Position numbers and translations under genes: made by a program | Part shown: piece by piece, positions 43,457 through 53,076 of the stretch | How positions within the stretch are numbered: position 1 is the stretch's first letter | Layout: each line of letters begins with the position of its first letter | Origin: Gordonia westfalica | Lineage (GTDB): Bacteria; Actinomycetota; Actinomycetes; Mycobacteriales; Mycobacteriaceae | Assembly (NCBI RefSeq): GCF_900105725.1 | Contig: NZ_FNLM01000036.1 | Coordinates: 744,001-808,000 of the forward strand | Length of the DNA: 64,000 nucleotides | Direction: 5' to 3' | The notes under the pieces: model-generated | The model's input: the letters and a program-made list of their open reading frames with translations, nothing else | Told to the model about the DNA's origin: nothing | The model's database searches: none

Positions 43457-44269
43457 ATGGGACAGTTCGACGGCAAGGTCGTCTACATCACCGGCATCGC
43501 CCGTGGTCAGGGCCGCAATCACGCGGTCCGGTTCGCCCGTGAGGGGGCCGCGATCGTGGGGCTCGACATCGCGGGTCCGATCATCGACCACGCGACCTAT
43601 CCGCCCGCGACCGCCGAGGACCTCGCCGAGACCATCCGGCTCGTCGAGGGCGCGGGCGGCAAGATCCTTGCCCGGCAAGGGGATACGCGCGACCTCGCCT
43701 TCCAGCAACAGCTCGTCGCGGATGCCGTCGAACAGTTCGGTCGGCTCGACCACGTGATCGCCAACGCCGGCGTGCTCACCTGGGGCAAGGTGTGGGAGCT
43801 GTCCGAGGAGCAGTTCAGCGACGTCGTCGACATCAACCTGATCGGTGCCTGGAAGACGCTGAAGGCCACCGTGCCCGCGATGCTCGAGGCCGGGAACGGC
43901 GGCTCGATCGCGATCATCAGCTCGGTCGCCGGACTGAAGGCGATGCCGCTGCAGGCGTCGTACTCGGCGTCGAAGCACGGCCTGGTGGGTCTCGCGCAGA
44001 CTGCCGCCAAGGAACTCGGCCACCATCACATCCGGGTCAACAGCGTCCACCCGTACGCGGTGGACACCCCGATGGGTGTCGCCGACACCGAAGCACACCG
44101 CATCTTCGGGATTCCCTGGGTCACCCCGCATTTCACGTCGATCCTGGACTACCACCCGGTCGCGTCGCTCGACGAGATCTCCGACGCCGTGATGTATTTG
44201 GCCTCCGACAGCGCCAAGGGCATCACCGGTGCCGAGTTCCAGATCGACATGGGGCACTCGAAGGTCTGA
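43457..44269 (+). CDS. Mycofactocin-coupled SDR oxidoreductase
   Basis: The 270-residue SDR has the cofactor motif VVYITGIARGQGRNHAVRFAREG, with the RGQGR-type form typical of the mycofactocin-coupled subfamily (TIGR03971), the NAG segment, a serine in IISSVAGLK, and the Y-x-x-x-K pair in YSASKHG. These proteins hold NAD tightly and pass electrons through mycofactocin instead of releasing NADH. It lies between mftD and mftE, with a separate operator and leaderless start. The alcohol substrate is unknown; KstR control would suggest a sterol- or side-chain-derived one. Confidence 0.9.
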   Translation: MGQFDGKVVYITGIARGQGRNHAVRFAREGAAIVGLDIAGPIIDHATYPPATAEDLAETIRLVEGAGGKILARQGDTRDLAFQQQLVADAVEQFGRLDHVIANAGVLTWGKVWELSEEQFSDVVDINLIGAWKTLKATVPAMLEAGNGGSIAIISSVAGLKAMPLQASYSASKHGLVGLAQTAAKELGHHHIRVNSVHPYAVDTPMGVADTEAHRIFGIPWVTPHFTSILDYHPVASLDEISDAVMYLASDSAKGITGAEFQIDMGHSKV

Positions 44270-44270
44270 C

Positions 44271-44520
44271 CCTTCGAGGCTCGTCGCTACGCTCCTCGCA
44301 CCTCAGGGAGCGGGGGATGTCGCCGGGCATCGCTTCTCGCACCTCAGGGGCGGGGGATGTCGCCGGGCATCGCTTCTCGCACCTCAGGGGGCGGGGGATG
44401 TCGCCGGGCATCGCTTCTCGCACCTCAGGGGGCGGGGGATGTCGCCGGGCATCGCTTCTCGCACCTCAGGGGGCGGGGGATGTCGCCGGGCATCGCTCCT
44501 GGCACCTCAGGGAGCGAGGG
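44271..44520 (+). repeat. Dispersed repeat opening into an array of about five 41-bp tandem units
   Basis: CCCTTCGAGGCTCGTCG (copy 3 of the dispersed repeat) is followed from 44298 by units of 40-41 bp, each starting GCACCTCAGGG and containing GGGGGATGTCGCCGGGCATCG. The second unit is one base shorter. A lone half-unit recurs near 44807-44840. The array is not CRISPR: there are no unique spacers. It fills much of the 685-bp gap before the racemase gene; no gene is seen in the gap. Confidence 0.85.
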
Positions 44521-44871
44521 GGCGCGTCGCGTTCTCTCGGATCAGGGAGCGAGGGACTGGTCGCATCGGACGGGCCGGCCGGAATGAGGTCGCACGCGAC
44601 ATCGCTCCGGCTGTACGACCTCGGCCGAAGTCGTTCCCCCCCCGATCGATATCGCGCGCGACATCAATCAGGGCGCTGCGCACCGGACTTCACGGGGTGA
44701 ATGGTGAACAGCGGGCCGCGCGGTCGGAAATCTCGTCCATCTCAGGTGCGTCCGAGGGCCATATGCCCTCGGACGGTGCTGACGCGGACGCGATCTCCGA
44801 CTCTTCGCCGGGCATCGCTTCTCGCACCTCGGGGAGCGAGATCGTCACGAAGCGAATCGTGAGGAAACGAG

Positions 44872-44940
44872 AATCGCCACTTCCCGTGCAGAAGCGCCGG
44901 CTGCAACCAGCCCAGCGCATCTGTCCGGGAAGTGGCGATT
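44872..44940. repeat. 15-bp perfect inverted repeat with 39-base spacer
   Basis: AATCGCCACTTCCCG (44872-44886) and its exact complement (44926-44940) enclose a spacer starting TGCAGAAGCGCC. It lies 14 bp downstream of the minus-strand CoA transferase-type gene. It may be a terminator-like stem or a small non-autonomous mobile repeat. Confidence 0.6.
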
Positions 44941-44954
44941 GTGGTGGGTCCAGG

Positions 44955-46064
44955 TCAGGCCCAGAGGGTCTTCGGGTCGACGGCCTCGGTGGCGGGTGCG
45001 ACCGGGGTCTCCGGCTGGGTGCGCGAGAAGCGCGGGGCGACCTGCGCCTGGGTGACGCCGTCGATGTCGACGAGGTTGGCACGAGCGGCCATGTGTGCGT
45101 CGCTCGGCGCCTCGGCGAAGGTCAGCACCGGCGAGGTGCAGGCGTCGGTGCCGTCGAAGATCTTGGCCCACTCGTCGCGGGTGCGGGAGTTGAAGGTGTC
45201 GGTGAAGACCTCCTTCAGCTTGCCCCAGTTCGCGATGTCGTTCTGTGCCGGCAGGTCGGCGTCGGCGAGGCCGAGGCCCTTGAGCAGCTCGGCGTAGAAC
45301 TGCGGCTCGATGGCGCCGACGGCCATGTACTTGCCGTCGGAGGTCTCGTAGACCTCGTAGTACGGGGCGCCGGTGTCGAGCATGTTCACGCCGCGGGTGT
45401 CGCTCCACAGGCCGGTGCCGCGGAATGCCCACATCATCTGTCCCAGAACGGAAGCGCCGTCGACCATGGCAGCGTCGACGACCTGTCCCTTGCCGGAGAT
45501 GCCGCGCTCGAGCAGTGCCGCGAGCACGCCCACGACGAGGAACATCGACCCGCCGCCGAAGTCGCCGGCCAGGTTGAGCGGCGGCACCGGACGATCGTCC
45601 TTGCGGCCGATCGCGTGGAGCAGACCGGTGAGCGAGATGTAGTTGATGTCGTGTCCGGCGAGGTTGGCGCGCGGCCCCTCCTGGCCCCAGCCGGTCATGC
45701 GGCCGTACACCAGGCCGGGATTCACCGCGGCGAGGTCGTCGGGACCGAAGCCGAGACGCTCCATGACGCCCGGACGGAAGCCCTCGATGATGACGTCGGC
45801 CTTGGCGACGAGCTCGAGGATCGTGGCGCGGTCGGTCTCGTCCTTCAGGTTGGCCTCGACGACGCGACGGCCGCGCAGCAGCGCATCGGCGTTCACGCCG
45901 GGCTTGGGCAGTGAGCCGGGTCGCTGGACACGGACCACGTCGGCGCCGAGGTCGGCGAGCAACATGGCCGCGTGGGGTCCCGGGCCGATGCCGGCGAACT
46001 CGATGACCCGGATGGAGCTGAGTGGGCCGGGCTTTCCGCTGTTGTGGGGTGTCGTACTGCTCAT
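44955..46064 (-). CDS. CaiB/BaiF-type alpha-methylacyl-CoA racemase
   Basis: The 369-residue protein is a family III CoA-transferase-fold enzyme of the AMACR type: [76 protein letters not shown] (substrate-binding region) and [28 protein letters not shown] epimerises 2-methylacyl-CoA in branched fatty acid and sterol side-chain degradation. It is transcribed opposite to the mft genes, between the SDR and mftE, so it splits the mft locus. The role fits the KstR-linked neighbours, but control of this gene itself is not visible. Confidence 0.88.
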   Translation of the reverse strand: MSSTTPHNSGKPGPLSSIRVIEFAGIGPGPHAAMLLADLGADVVRVQRPGSLPKPGVNADALLRGRRVVEANLKDETDRATILELVAKADVIIEGFRPGVMERLGFGPDDLAAVNPGLVYGRMTGWGQEGPRANLAGHDINYISLTGLLHAIGRKDDRPVPPLNLAGDFGGGSMFLVVGVLAALLERGISGKGQVVDAAMVDGASVLGQMMWAFRGTGLWSDTRGVNMLDTGAPYYEVYETSDGKYMAVGAIEPQFYAELLKGLGLADADLPAQNDIANWGKLKEVFTDTFNSRTRDEWAKIFDGTDACTSPVLTFAEAPSDAHMAARANLVDIDGVTQAQVAPRFSRTQPETPVAPATEAVDPKTLWA

Positions 46065-46222
46065 GTGTCGTCCTCCGGTCGTTGTACTGCCACTGTGTCA
46101 GGCGTCACGCATTACGCATTAGCATTCCACAACCGATCGAACGCTCGTCAGCCTGGTCGGCACGAGGTTTGCGGCCCGTTTCTCCCTGTTTTTGGGCCGA
46201 GGGGCAGAAGCTTGGGAGCGCG

Positions 46223-46951
46223 ATGGCTAGCATTGGTCAGATGACAGGACCGTCGACGCTGGGGCAGTGCAGCTGGCCGGACCTCGATGGGAAGGTGATC
46301 ACTCTCGTGGTACCTCTCGGTTCTGTCGAACAGCACGGTCCGCACCTGCCCCTGGATACCGACACGCGCATCGCCTCGGCGGTCGCCGACGTCGTCTGTG
46401 AGCGCCTCGTGGCCGAGGACATCCTGCGGGCCCCCGACCTCAACTACGGCGCGAGTGGCGAACACGAGGGCTTCGCCGGGACGATCTCCATCGGTCACGA
46501 TGCCCTCCGCGGGATGCTCATCGAGTACGGGCGCAGCGCCTGCCGCTGGGCCAGGCGCATCGTCTTCGTCAACGGGCACGGCGGCAACACGCGGACGCTG
46601 ATCGACGCGGTGACCCGACTTCGGTACGAGGGACGCGACGCCGCCTGGTTTCCGTGCGCCTTCCCGGGTGCGGACGCTCATGCCGGATTCACCGAAACCT
46701 CTGTGCTGCTTCATGTTTCGCCGTCGATGGTCGACACCGCGCGGGCGGTCGCCGGAAATCGCGAGCCGGTGGGTGCGCTCCTCGGTGCGATGCGCGAAGG
46801 CGGTGTCGGGGCAGTCAGCCCGAACGGTGTGCTGGGTGATCCCACCGAGGCCACCGCCGACGAGGGTCGGCGACTGGTGGCCGAGGTGACCGATCGTCTC
46901 GGTGAAGCGCTCGTTTCCTGGCAGGTCGACGAACTGGGGCGGCTCGGATGA
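46223..46951 (+). CDS. mftE: Mycofactocin peptidase (creatininase family)
   Basis: The 242-residue metallopeptidase is of creatininase fold, with the metal-site motifs VVPLGSVEQHGPHLPLDTDT, NYGASGEHEGF, and FVNGHGGNTRTL. It cleaves the modified MftA at the C-terminus to release AHDP. ATG 46223 has a GGGAGCG site and is preferred over ATG 46241. It ends by overlapping mftF by 4 bases. Confidence 0.95.
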   Translation: MASIGQMTGPSTLGQCSWPDLDGKVITLVVPLGSVEQHGPHLPLDTDTRIASAVADVVCERLVAEDILRAPDLNYGASGEHEGFAGTISIGHDALRGMLIEYGRSACRWARRIVFVNGHGGNTRTLIDAVTRLRYEGRDAAWFPCAFPGADAHAGFTETSVLLHVSPSMVDTARAVAGNREPVGALLGAMREGGVGAVSPNGVLGDPTEATADEGRRLVAEVTDRLGEALVSWQVDELGRLG

Positions 46952-48461
46952 CCGCACTCGACGACTCGGCGCCCCGCGGCACCGGCGAAACCACTGGCGC
47001 ACAGTCTGTTTCGAATGAAGGCGCAGAGGACGGCGCCGACTCGCCGGGCGAGGCGGCGCCGGAGAATCCCACCGACCTGCCCGACGGCTTCCAGGTTCAG
47101 ATCGACCTGGGGTCCGCGCGCGGCGGTGACCTCCGCTACCTCGTCGGCGGCTCTCCGACACGACTGCTGCGCATGTCCGACGCCGCACTCGGGATGACCT
47201 CTGATGACGGTCGAATCGAGGTGTGCGACAACGTGACCCGCCGTCTGGCCCGGGCGCTGCTGGACGCCGGAATCGCGAACCCCCGCCCGATGTTCGGGCC
47301 GCAGCCGGCCGACGTCACCGTGGTGGTGCCGGTCAAGGACAACCAGGCCGGCGTGGACCGGCTCCTCGACGCTCTCGACGGTCTGACGGTCGTGGTCGTC
47401 GACGACGGATCGGACGTGCCGATCGTGGCCGATCGGCCCGGTGCGAAGGTGATCCGGTTCGACGACAACCGCGGTCCGGCGGCCGCGCGGAACGCCGGGG
47501 CGGCCGCCGCCACCACCGATTTCGTGGCCTTCCTCGACTCCGACGTCGTTCCCGACCCGGACTGGCTGACCGTGCTCCTGACCCACTTCTCCGACCCGAC
47601 CGTGGGGATCGTGGCCCCCGGATCGTCGGACTCCGATCCGCCGACGGATCGTCCTCGCTGGCGGAGCGGTACGAGAACGGCTGGTCGTCGCTGGACATGG
47701 GCCCCGAGGAGTCCGCGGTTCTGCCCTCGACCCGCGTCCCGTACGTTCCCAGTGCGGCGATCGTGGTGCGGCGCAGCGCATTCTGTGGTTTCGACGAGTC
47801 TCTCCGGGTGGCCGAGGACGTGGACGCATGCTGGCGGATGCACACCGCGGGCTGGCGGATTCGTTACGACCCGGTCGCCCGGGTGGCGCACGACCACCGC
47901 ACCGACCTGCGCTCGGTGCTGTCTCGACGATGCTTCTACGGAACCGGGGCCGCGCACCTCGCCGCACGTCATGGCGACCGTGCCGCCCCGATGGTGATGT
48001 CGGTGCCGATGGCCGCGGCCGTGGTCGCGCTGTTGTCGCGAACCCGCGTGGGCGCGGCGCTGGCGATGATCATCCTCGCGCACCTCGCGACCCGTCTGCG
48101 CAAGCGGCTCGGAGACCTGCCGTCGGCGCCTCTCGTCTCGGCGCAACTCACCGGACGCGCCGCCGGGTTCGGGCTACTGCAGGCGGCCGATGCGATCTGC
48201 CGGCACTACTGGCCGGTGGCACTGCTGCTGGCCTGCGTGTCGAGACGCTTCCGCACACTCGCGGTTCAGGTGGCGATCGTCGAGGGGGTGGTGTCCTGGT
48301 TCCGGGACCTGCTCGCGGACCCGACCACCCCGCCGGCCCTGGGGCCGTTCCGCTATCTGCTGATGCGCCGCCTCGACGACCTCGCCTACGGGGCCGGTCT
48401 CTGGCAGGGCGTCATCACCCACCGAGACGCGGAGGCATTGCGCCCGGTCATCTCCCGATGA
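46948..48461 (+). CDS. mftF: Mycofactocin glycosyltransferase, apparent frameshift
   Basis: This is a GT2-family glycosyltransferase: VVVPVKDNQAGVDRLLDAL, VVVVDDGSD, GPAAARNAGAAAATTDFVAFLDSDVVPDPDWL, then in another frame SSLAERYENGWSSLDMGPEESAVLPSTRVPYVPSAAIVVRRS and two membrane-like helices at the end. It adds beta-1,4-linked glucose units to premycofactocin. The two frames join at the C5 run at 47615-47619: with one more C the protein reads through as IVAPRIVGLRSADGSS and is about 504 residues. Its acidic N-terminus (about 45 residues) is an extra segment. It starts within the mftE stop and overlaps mftG by 4 bases. An assembly homopolymer error is more likely than a broken gene. Confidence 0.88.
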
Positions 48462-49807
48462 CCCGTCCTCTCCGGATGTCGTCGCCCGACGAGCGTCTGA
48501 CCGCGGACGTCGTCATCGTCGGCGCGGGGAGCGCCGGGTGCGTCCTCGCGGAGAGACTGTCGAGAGACCCCGGCCGCGACGTCGTGCTGCTCGAGCGCGG
48601 ACCCGGACGCCGGCCGGGGCCGGAGGCGCGGGACCTCCGGGCTCTCCCCATCGGCGACCATGCGCGCTACGTGGTCCGGCACGTCACCGATCTCGACGGT
48701 CTGACCGCGGCGCGCGGGTCCGCGGTCGGTGGATCGTCGGCGGTCAACGGTGGATACTTCCTCCGCTGGCACCGGGATGACTTCGCGGACTGGCCGGCCG
48801 GCTGGGACCTCGACGCCGTCGACGCCGCCTACTCCGAGCTCGACGGGATCGCCGGTTCGATGAGCGTCTCACCGGTGTCCGACGACGAACTCGGTGATGC
48901 CGGAGGAGCTTTCGAGCGATACTGGTCGGCGAGGGTGCCGGTTCGGCCCGTCGACGCCCGCTGGCCGGTGGTCGGCGTCAACCGCGTGCTCGGCAACCGG
49001 TCCGGGATGCTGCGGCGGACCGCGGCCGAGGCCTACCTGGAGCAGGCCCTCGACCGGCCCAATCTCCGCGTACTGGCCGACTGTGAGGTCCGGCGGCTCG
49101 CGGTCTCCGGTGGCCGGCGCGTCACCGGTGTCCGGGCCGACCGGTTCGCCGTCAGTGCGGGCGAGGTGATCCTCGCTGCCGGGACGCTGGGCACCGCGCA
49201 ACTCCTCCTCGTCTCCGGCCTCGAGGCGCTCGACGGGGCCGATCACCTCGAGGCCGGCGAGCACCGGGGACTCGCGGTCTCCTATCGCCGGATGGCGCCG
49301 GCCGACCCCGGAATGGTTCTCCCGACGGTGGTGCACACCGATGACGGACTCGAGATCCGTTGCTATCGAGATGATTTCGCAGCATTCATCGACGGTCTTC
49401 CGCCCACTGGGCCGATGGTCGAGGTGACCGCGATGAGTCGGTCGCCCGTTCGGCTCGTCGCGGGTGATGAACGGGTTCGCCTCGAATTCGGCGAACCGTC
49501 GCCCGAGGTCACCGTGTCGATGCGGGCCGGAGCCGACCGGGTGGTGGAGATGCTGCGATCGCGCGAGTTCGCCGGCATCGTCGTGCCGGGAAGTGCGTCG
49601 GTGGCCGCGGTGCCGGGGTTCTCCCAGCACGCCTGGGGCACGATGCCGATGGGTGTGCGCACCGATGCGCTCGGCGCGGTCCACGGGGCCGAGGGGCTGC
49701 GCATCGTCGACGGGTCGATCCTGCCCACCGGTGGCCGCAGCGGTCCGCACGCCACGATCATGATGATGGCCGTCCACATCGGCAATCGACTGGCGGGTCT
49801 CGGATGA
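48458..49807 (+). CDS. mftG: Mycofactocin GMC oxidoreductase
   Basis: The 449-residue GMC flavoprotein has the FAD motif VVIVGAGSAGCVLAERLS, the ARGSAVGGSSAVNGG segment and a C-terminal conserved QHAWGTMPMG and GGRSGPHATIMMMAVHIGNRLAG. MftG oxidises mycofactocinol, passing electrons toward the respiratory chain. It overlaps mftF by the ATGA motif, so mftEFG form a coupled block. It is intact. No further mft gene follows. Confidence 0.94.
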   Translation: MTRPLRMSSPDERLTADVVIVGAGSAGCVLAERLSRDPGRDVVLLERGPGRRPGPEARDLRALPIGDHARYVVRHVTDLDGLTAARGSAVGGSSAVNGGYFLRWHRDDFADWPAGWDLDAVDAAYSELDGIAGSMSVSPVSDDELGDAGGAFERYWSARVPVRPVDARWPVVGVNRVLGNRSGMLRRTAAEAYLEQALDRPNLRVLADCEVRRLAVSGGRRVTGVRADRFAVSAGEVILAAGTLGTAQLLLVSGLEALDGADHLEAGEHRGLAVSYRRMAPADPGMVLPTVVHTDDGLEIRCYRDDFAAFIDGLPPTGPMVEVTAMSRSPVRLVAGDERVRLEFGEPSPEVTVSMRAGADRVVEMLRSREFAGIVVPGSASVAAVPGFSQHAWGTMPMGVRTDALGAVHGAEGLRIVDGSILPTGGRSGPHATIMMMAVHIGNRLAGLG

Positions 49808-49992
49808 GTGCCGGCGCGTGATCCGTTGCAGTCTGCACCAGCGGGACCGCTTCCTGCCCGCGGGCGCTAGCCAATAAGCGGGAAGGAATCGGCCACGCGG
49901 GAACATCTACTACCGAAAGTCGTTGGCGCGCCCTCTGATCCGTCGATCTGGTGCCGATCGGAATTGTCGGTGGCTGCTCGTATGGTGGTGTC

Positions 49993-51621
49993 ATGGCTTT
50001 CGAGTTCGGCACCATCGACCCCGTCGGGGATGTCCCCGACCCGGGTTTTGATGTGTTCGAACCCCTCGCCGGACTCTCCCCGGAAGCCTTGATCGCCACT
50101 GCTCGATATTCGGCGTCGATGAACGCGGTCAACACCTGCCGCATGGCGATGGCCGCCAGTCTGCTGCATGACCACCGCGAGGAGGACTACCAGCTGCGGC
50201 GCAGTCAAGTCCATTCCGGGCAGGCCGAGTCGGTCGACGACCTGATGGCAATGACCGCCGAGGTGTTGGCCGGTCGCGATCCGTATGAGGAGTTCGGCCC
50301 GAACGGGTTCGAGCAGGCCACCGCCGAGTTCGGCGCCGCGATGAACATGACCTCGGCTCAGGCGCGGGACATGATCCGTACCGGCGATGCGATGCGATAC
50401 CGACTCCCACTCACCGGCACCACCCTGGCCTGTGCCCGCATCGACATGTCACGGTTCCAGATCGCGATGAAGCGCACCGATTTCGTCGACGATGCCACCA
50501 TGCCGACCGTCGACGCGGCGTTGGCCGAAGCCATCCTGGCCCGCGACCCGATGTCCACCACACGGTTCACCACGATGGTCGACCAGATCGTCCACACCCA
50601 CGCCCCCGATGCGGTGAAACGCCGCAACGAACACGCCGCCCGCGACCGCGGTCTCACGATCCGCCCGGACCGGCACCAGCCCGGCCAGTCGCGCATCGCC
50701 GGGCATGTGCCCAACATCGACGCCGCCGCGCTCAACGCCCGTCTGACAGCGATGGCCACCGGTGTCCACAAGCGTGATGGACGCACCATGAGCCAGCGCC
50801 GCGCCGACGCTCTACTCGCACTCGCGCACGGCAGACAAGACCTGGACTGCCGGTGTGAGGACTGCGCACCCGAACCCGCCGCAGAGGAACCCGCCGCGCA
50901 GGAGCTCGACGCCTCCGATGCCGGTGTTGGGCCGGTGGCCGACAAGAACGATGAATGCGCGTGCACGTGCACCAGGTGCCGGGCTCCGCGTCCGACGTTT
51001 CACATCGTGGCCAACGAGTCCACGATGCAGGGTCGCGACAACGATCCCAGCGTGCTCGATGGTTACGGGCTCATCGATGCCGATGCCATGCGCGCTCTGT
51101 TCGCCGATGCCACCCATACCTTCGTCACCGCCGGCGGGCGCACCGAACCGGCCGAAGCCGATGCGGCGGCCGCCGCCGCCGCGAGCCGGTATGTGCCCGG
51201 CAAGAAGCTGCAGGCACTCGTGCGTGCCGGAGAGTTGTGTTGCACGTTCCCCGGCTGCAATCAGCCGGTGTGGACGGTCGACCTCGACCACACCCAGCCG
51301 TTTGACCACCGCAACCCCGACAGCGGTGGGAAAACCATGCAACGGAATCTGAAACCGTTGTGCCGGTTTCATCACCGCATCAAAACCTTCGGCCGGTGGC
51401 GCGATTCCCAGGACGAGTACCTGGCGATCGGGTTCGAAGCACCCACCGGCCATGTGTACCTGGGTAATCCGTTCACCGGACGGGACCTGTTCAGCTCGTT
51501 GAAGACCCAGCCGCCCGACCACCCGGCCCGGCAGCGACTCGACGATGAGCGAGTCGCCCGCACCGACACCCACCGCCGACGACAAGACGACTGGGACCGC
51601 AACAACCCACCACCGTTCTGA
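49993..51621 (+). CDS. 13E12-repeat/DUF222 HNH-endonuclease-like protein
   Basis: The 542-residue protein has an N-terminal DUF222-type helical region and a C-terminal HNH motif: CCTFPGCNQPVWTVDLDHTQPFDHRNPDSGG...NLKPLCRFHHRIK, with paired cysteines and histidines. This family, known as 13E12 repeats in mycobacteria, is scattered in many copies and behaves like a dispersed mobile gene. It starts 185 bp after mftG. Repeats of a different type (51650 onward) follow it. The function is unproven; nuclease activity is predicted by motif only. Confidence 0.88.
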   Translation: MAFEFGTIDPVGDVPDPGFDVFEPLAGLSPEALIATARYSASMNAVNTCRMAMAASLLHDHREEDYQLRRSQVHSGQAESVDDLMAMTAEVLAGRDPYEEFGPNGFEQATAEFGAAMNMTSAQARDMIRTGDAMRYRLPLTGTTLACARIDMSRFQIAMKRTDFVDDATMPTVDAALAEAILARDPMSTTRFTTMVDQIVHTHAPDAVKRRNEHAARDRGLTIRPDRHQPGQSRIAGHVPNIDAAALNARLTAMATGVHKRDGRTMSQRRADALLALAHGRQDLDCRCEDCAPEPAAEEPAAQELDASDAGVGPVADKNDECACTCTRCRAPRPTFHIVANESTMQGRDNDPSVLDGYGLIDADAMRALFADATHTFVTAGGRTEPAEADAAAAAAASRYVPGKKLQALVRAGELCCTFPGCNQPVWTVDLDHTQPFDHRNPDSGGKTMQRNLKPLCRFHHRIKTFGRWRDSQDEYLAIGFEAPTGHVYLGNPFTGRDLFSSLKTQPPDHPARQRLDDERVARTDTHRRRQDDWDRNNPPPF

Positions 51622-51649
51622 CACCGAATCGGAAAGTGGCTGGGTGGAG

Positions 51650-51780
51650 GCTCCTTTCGATACGCCCTCCGCAAGCTCCGGGCTACTCGAGGGGCGGATG
51701 GGGACGTCTCGTCGCGCGCTCCGGGCTACTCAAGGCGGGGATGGGGCATCGGCGCTACTCAACTCTGGCTACTGGAACTG
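51650..51780 (+). repeat. Second dispersed intergenic repeat family
   Basis: CCTTTCGATACGCCCTCCGC opens the block, followed by two imperfect copies of CTCCGGGCTACTC and more degraded copies ending CTGGCTACTGG. Such blocks are commonly repeated in Gordonia and Rhodococcus genomes. No gene lies in the 194-bp gap. Confidence 0.55.
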
Positions 51781-51815
51781 AGAACGTCAGGGCCGGGAAG
51801 ACCTAGGCTGGAAAC

Positions 51816-52247
51816 ATGTCTGGAACGTCGCTGTCGGGTCCCGCGGTCCGCGAATTCCTGGCCTCCGGTACCAAGACCGGCCATCTCGGTTACACCGCCT
51901 CCGACGGGCGGCCCCTCGTCGTCCCGGTGTGGTTCGTCGTCGACGGCGACCGGCTGGCCTTCAACACCGGCGCCACCACCGCGAAAGGGCGTGCGCTCCT
52001 GCGTGATCCGCGGGTGACGATGTCGGTGGACCTGCAGGAGCCGCCGTACGGGTTCGTCCAGGTGCAGGGGCGTGCGGTGGTGACGGAGGATCTCGACGAG
52101 GTGCGTCGGATCGCCACGATGTGCGGCGCGCGGTATATGGGCGAGGAGCGCGCCGAGGAGTTCGGCGCGCGCAACGGAGTGCCCGGCGAGCTGGGCCTCT
52201 GGATCGAACCGAGCAAGGTCATCGCGGTCCTCGATGTCACCGCCTGA
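51816..52247 (+). CDS. PPOX-class F420-dependent oxidoreductase-like protein
   Basis: The 143-residue split-barrel flavin- or F420-binding protein includes KTGHLGYTASDGRPLVVPVWFVVDGDRLAFNTG and KGRALLRDPRVTMSVDLQEPPYGFVQVQGRAVV. This is the usual layout of the PPOX/F420 family in actinobacteria. It overlaps the next gene by 14 bases, so the two are co-transcribed. Confidence 0.82.
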   Translation: MSGTSLSGPAVREFLASGTKTGHLGYTASDGRPLVVPVWFVVDGDRLAFNTGATTAKGRALLRDPRVTMSVDLQEPPYGFVQVQGRAVVTEDLDEVRRIATMCGARYMGEERAEEFGARNGVPGELGLWIEPSKVIAVLDVTA

Positions 52248-52920
52248 CAGTTCGGCACCGACGGCGTCGAGACGGCGTCGCGCCCGGCCCGCGGCACGGT
52301 TCGCGCCGACGCTGCCGAAACAGTGCTTGGGCTTCATGGTGGGTTCGGCGCTGTTCGCCCTGGGGTCGGTGCCGGGATTCGGGCAGCTCGTCGGCGCCGA
52401 CACCGTCAACCTGTGCTACTTCGTCGGCGCATGGTTCTTCACCGGGGCCGGCTTCATCCAGCTGGTGCGCAGTGCAACACCGGCCGAACTCGAGTCCTCG
52501 ATGCCGGGCTCGGCGGTCCGTGCCGAATGGCTGAGCGCCGCAACGCAATCCGTAGGAACCATCCTGTTCAACATCTCGACGACCAGTGCGCTGTTCGCCC
52601 ACACCGTCGCCGGCGAACGCCACCTGGTGTGGTCGCCCGATGCCGGCGGCTCGATCGCCTTCCTCATCAGTGGCGCGGTCGCCTTCGTCGCCTACTCGCG
52701 GTCGGCCGGCAGTGGTGTCGATCTTCGGAGCCGCGACTGGTGGTCGGTCCTGGTGAACTGGGTGGGGTGCGTGGCGTTCGGGGTGTCGGCGGTGGGTGCC
52801 TTCGTCGCCAGGGACGGCGTGACCGCCGATGCCGTCGCCGCGAATGCCGGGACCTTCGTGGGTGCTCTCTGTTTCCTCGTGGCGTCGGCGATCGTGCTGC
52901 CCGGGGCCCGGAACCGCTGA
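52234..52920 (+). CDS. YrhK-like multi-pass membrane protein
   Basis: The 228-residue protein has a basic N-terminus and about six hydrophobic segments, including FMVGSALFALGSVPGFGQLVG, LCYFVGAWFFTGAGFIQLV, SVGTILFNISTTSALFA and WWSVLVNWVGCVAFGVSAVGAF. It has the pattern of YrhK-domain membrane proteins. The start overlaps the F420-type gene by 14 bases. The function is unknown. Confidence 0.7.
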   Translation: MSPPDSSAPTASRRRRARPAARFAPTLPKQCLGFMVGSALFALGSVPGFGQLVGADTVNLCYFVGAWFFTGAGFIQLVRSATPAELESSMPGSAVRAEWLSAATQSVGTILFNISTTSALFAHTVAGERHLVWSPDAGGSIAFLISGAVAFVAYSRSAGSGVDLRSRDWWSVLVNWVGCVAFGVSAVGAFVARDGVTADAVAANAGTFVGALCFLVASAIVLPGARNR

Positions 52921-53076
52921 TCGCCGCTCACGGGTACGTCTCGACGCCGGATGTGGCACTGATCCGACTTGCGGCGTCGAACCGCGGCCCGGAACATATG
53001 TCCGATGCGCGGAAGGACGCGCGATCGCGGCGGGTTCGCCGGTGCCGCGGACACCGAGGTGTGACGGGGGAGTTCG

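Noticed and set aside
44298..44520. The 41-bp repeats as a CRISPR array
   Set aside because: Units are contiguous with no unique spacers, and no cas gene is near.
44229..45914. A 561-codon frame running through the 41-bp tandem repeat and antisense to the racemase
   Set aside because: Its repeated peptide comes only from the DNA repeat; there is no start signal, and the other half is the shadow of the racemase gene.
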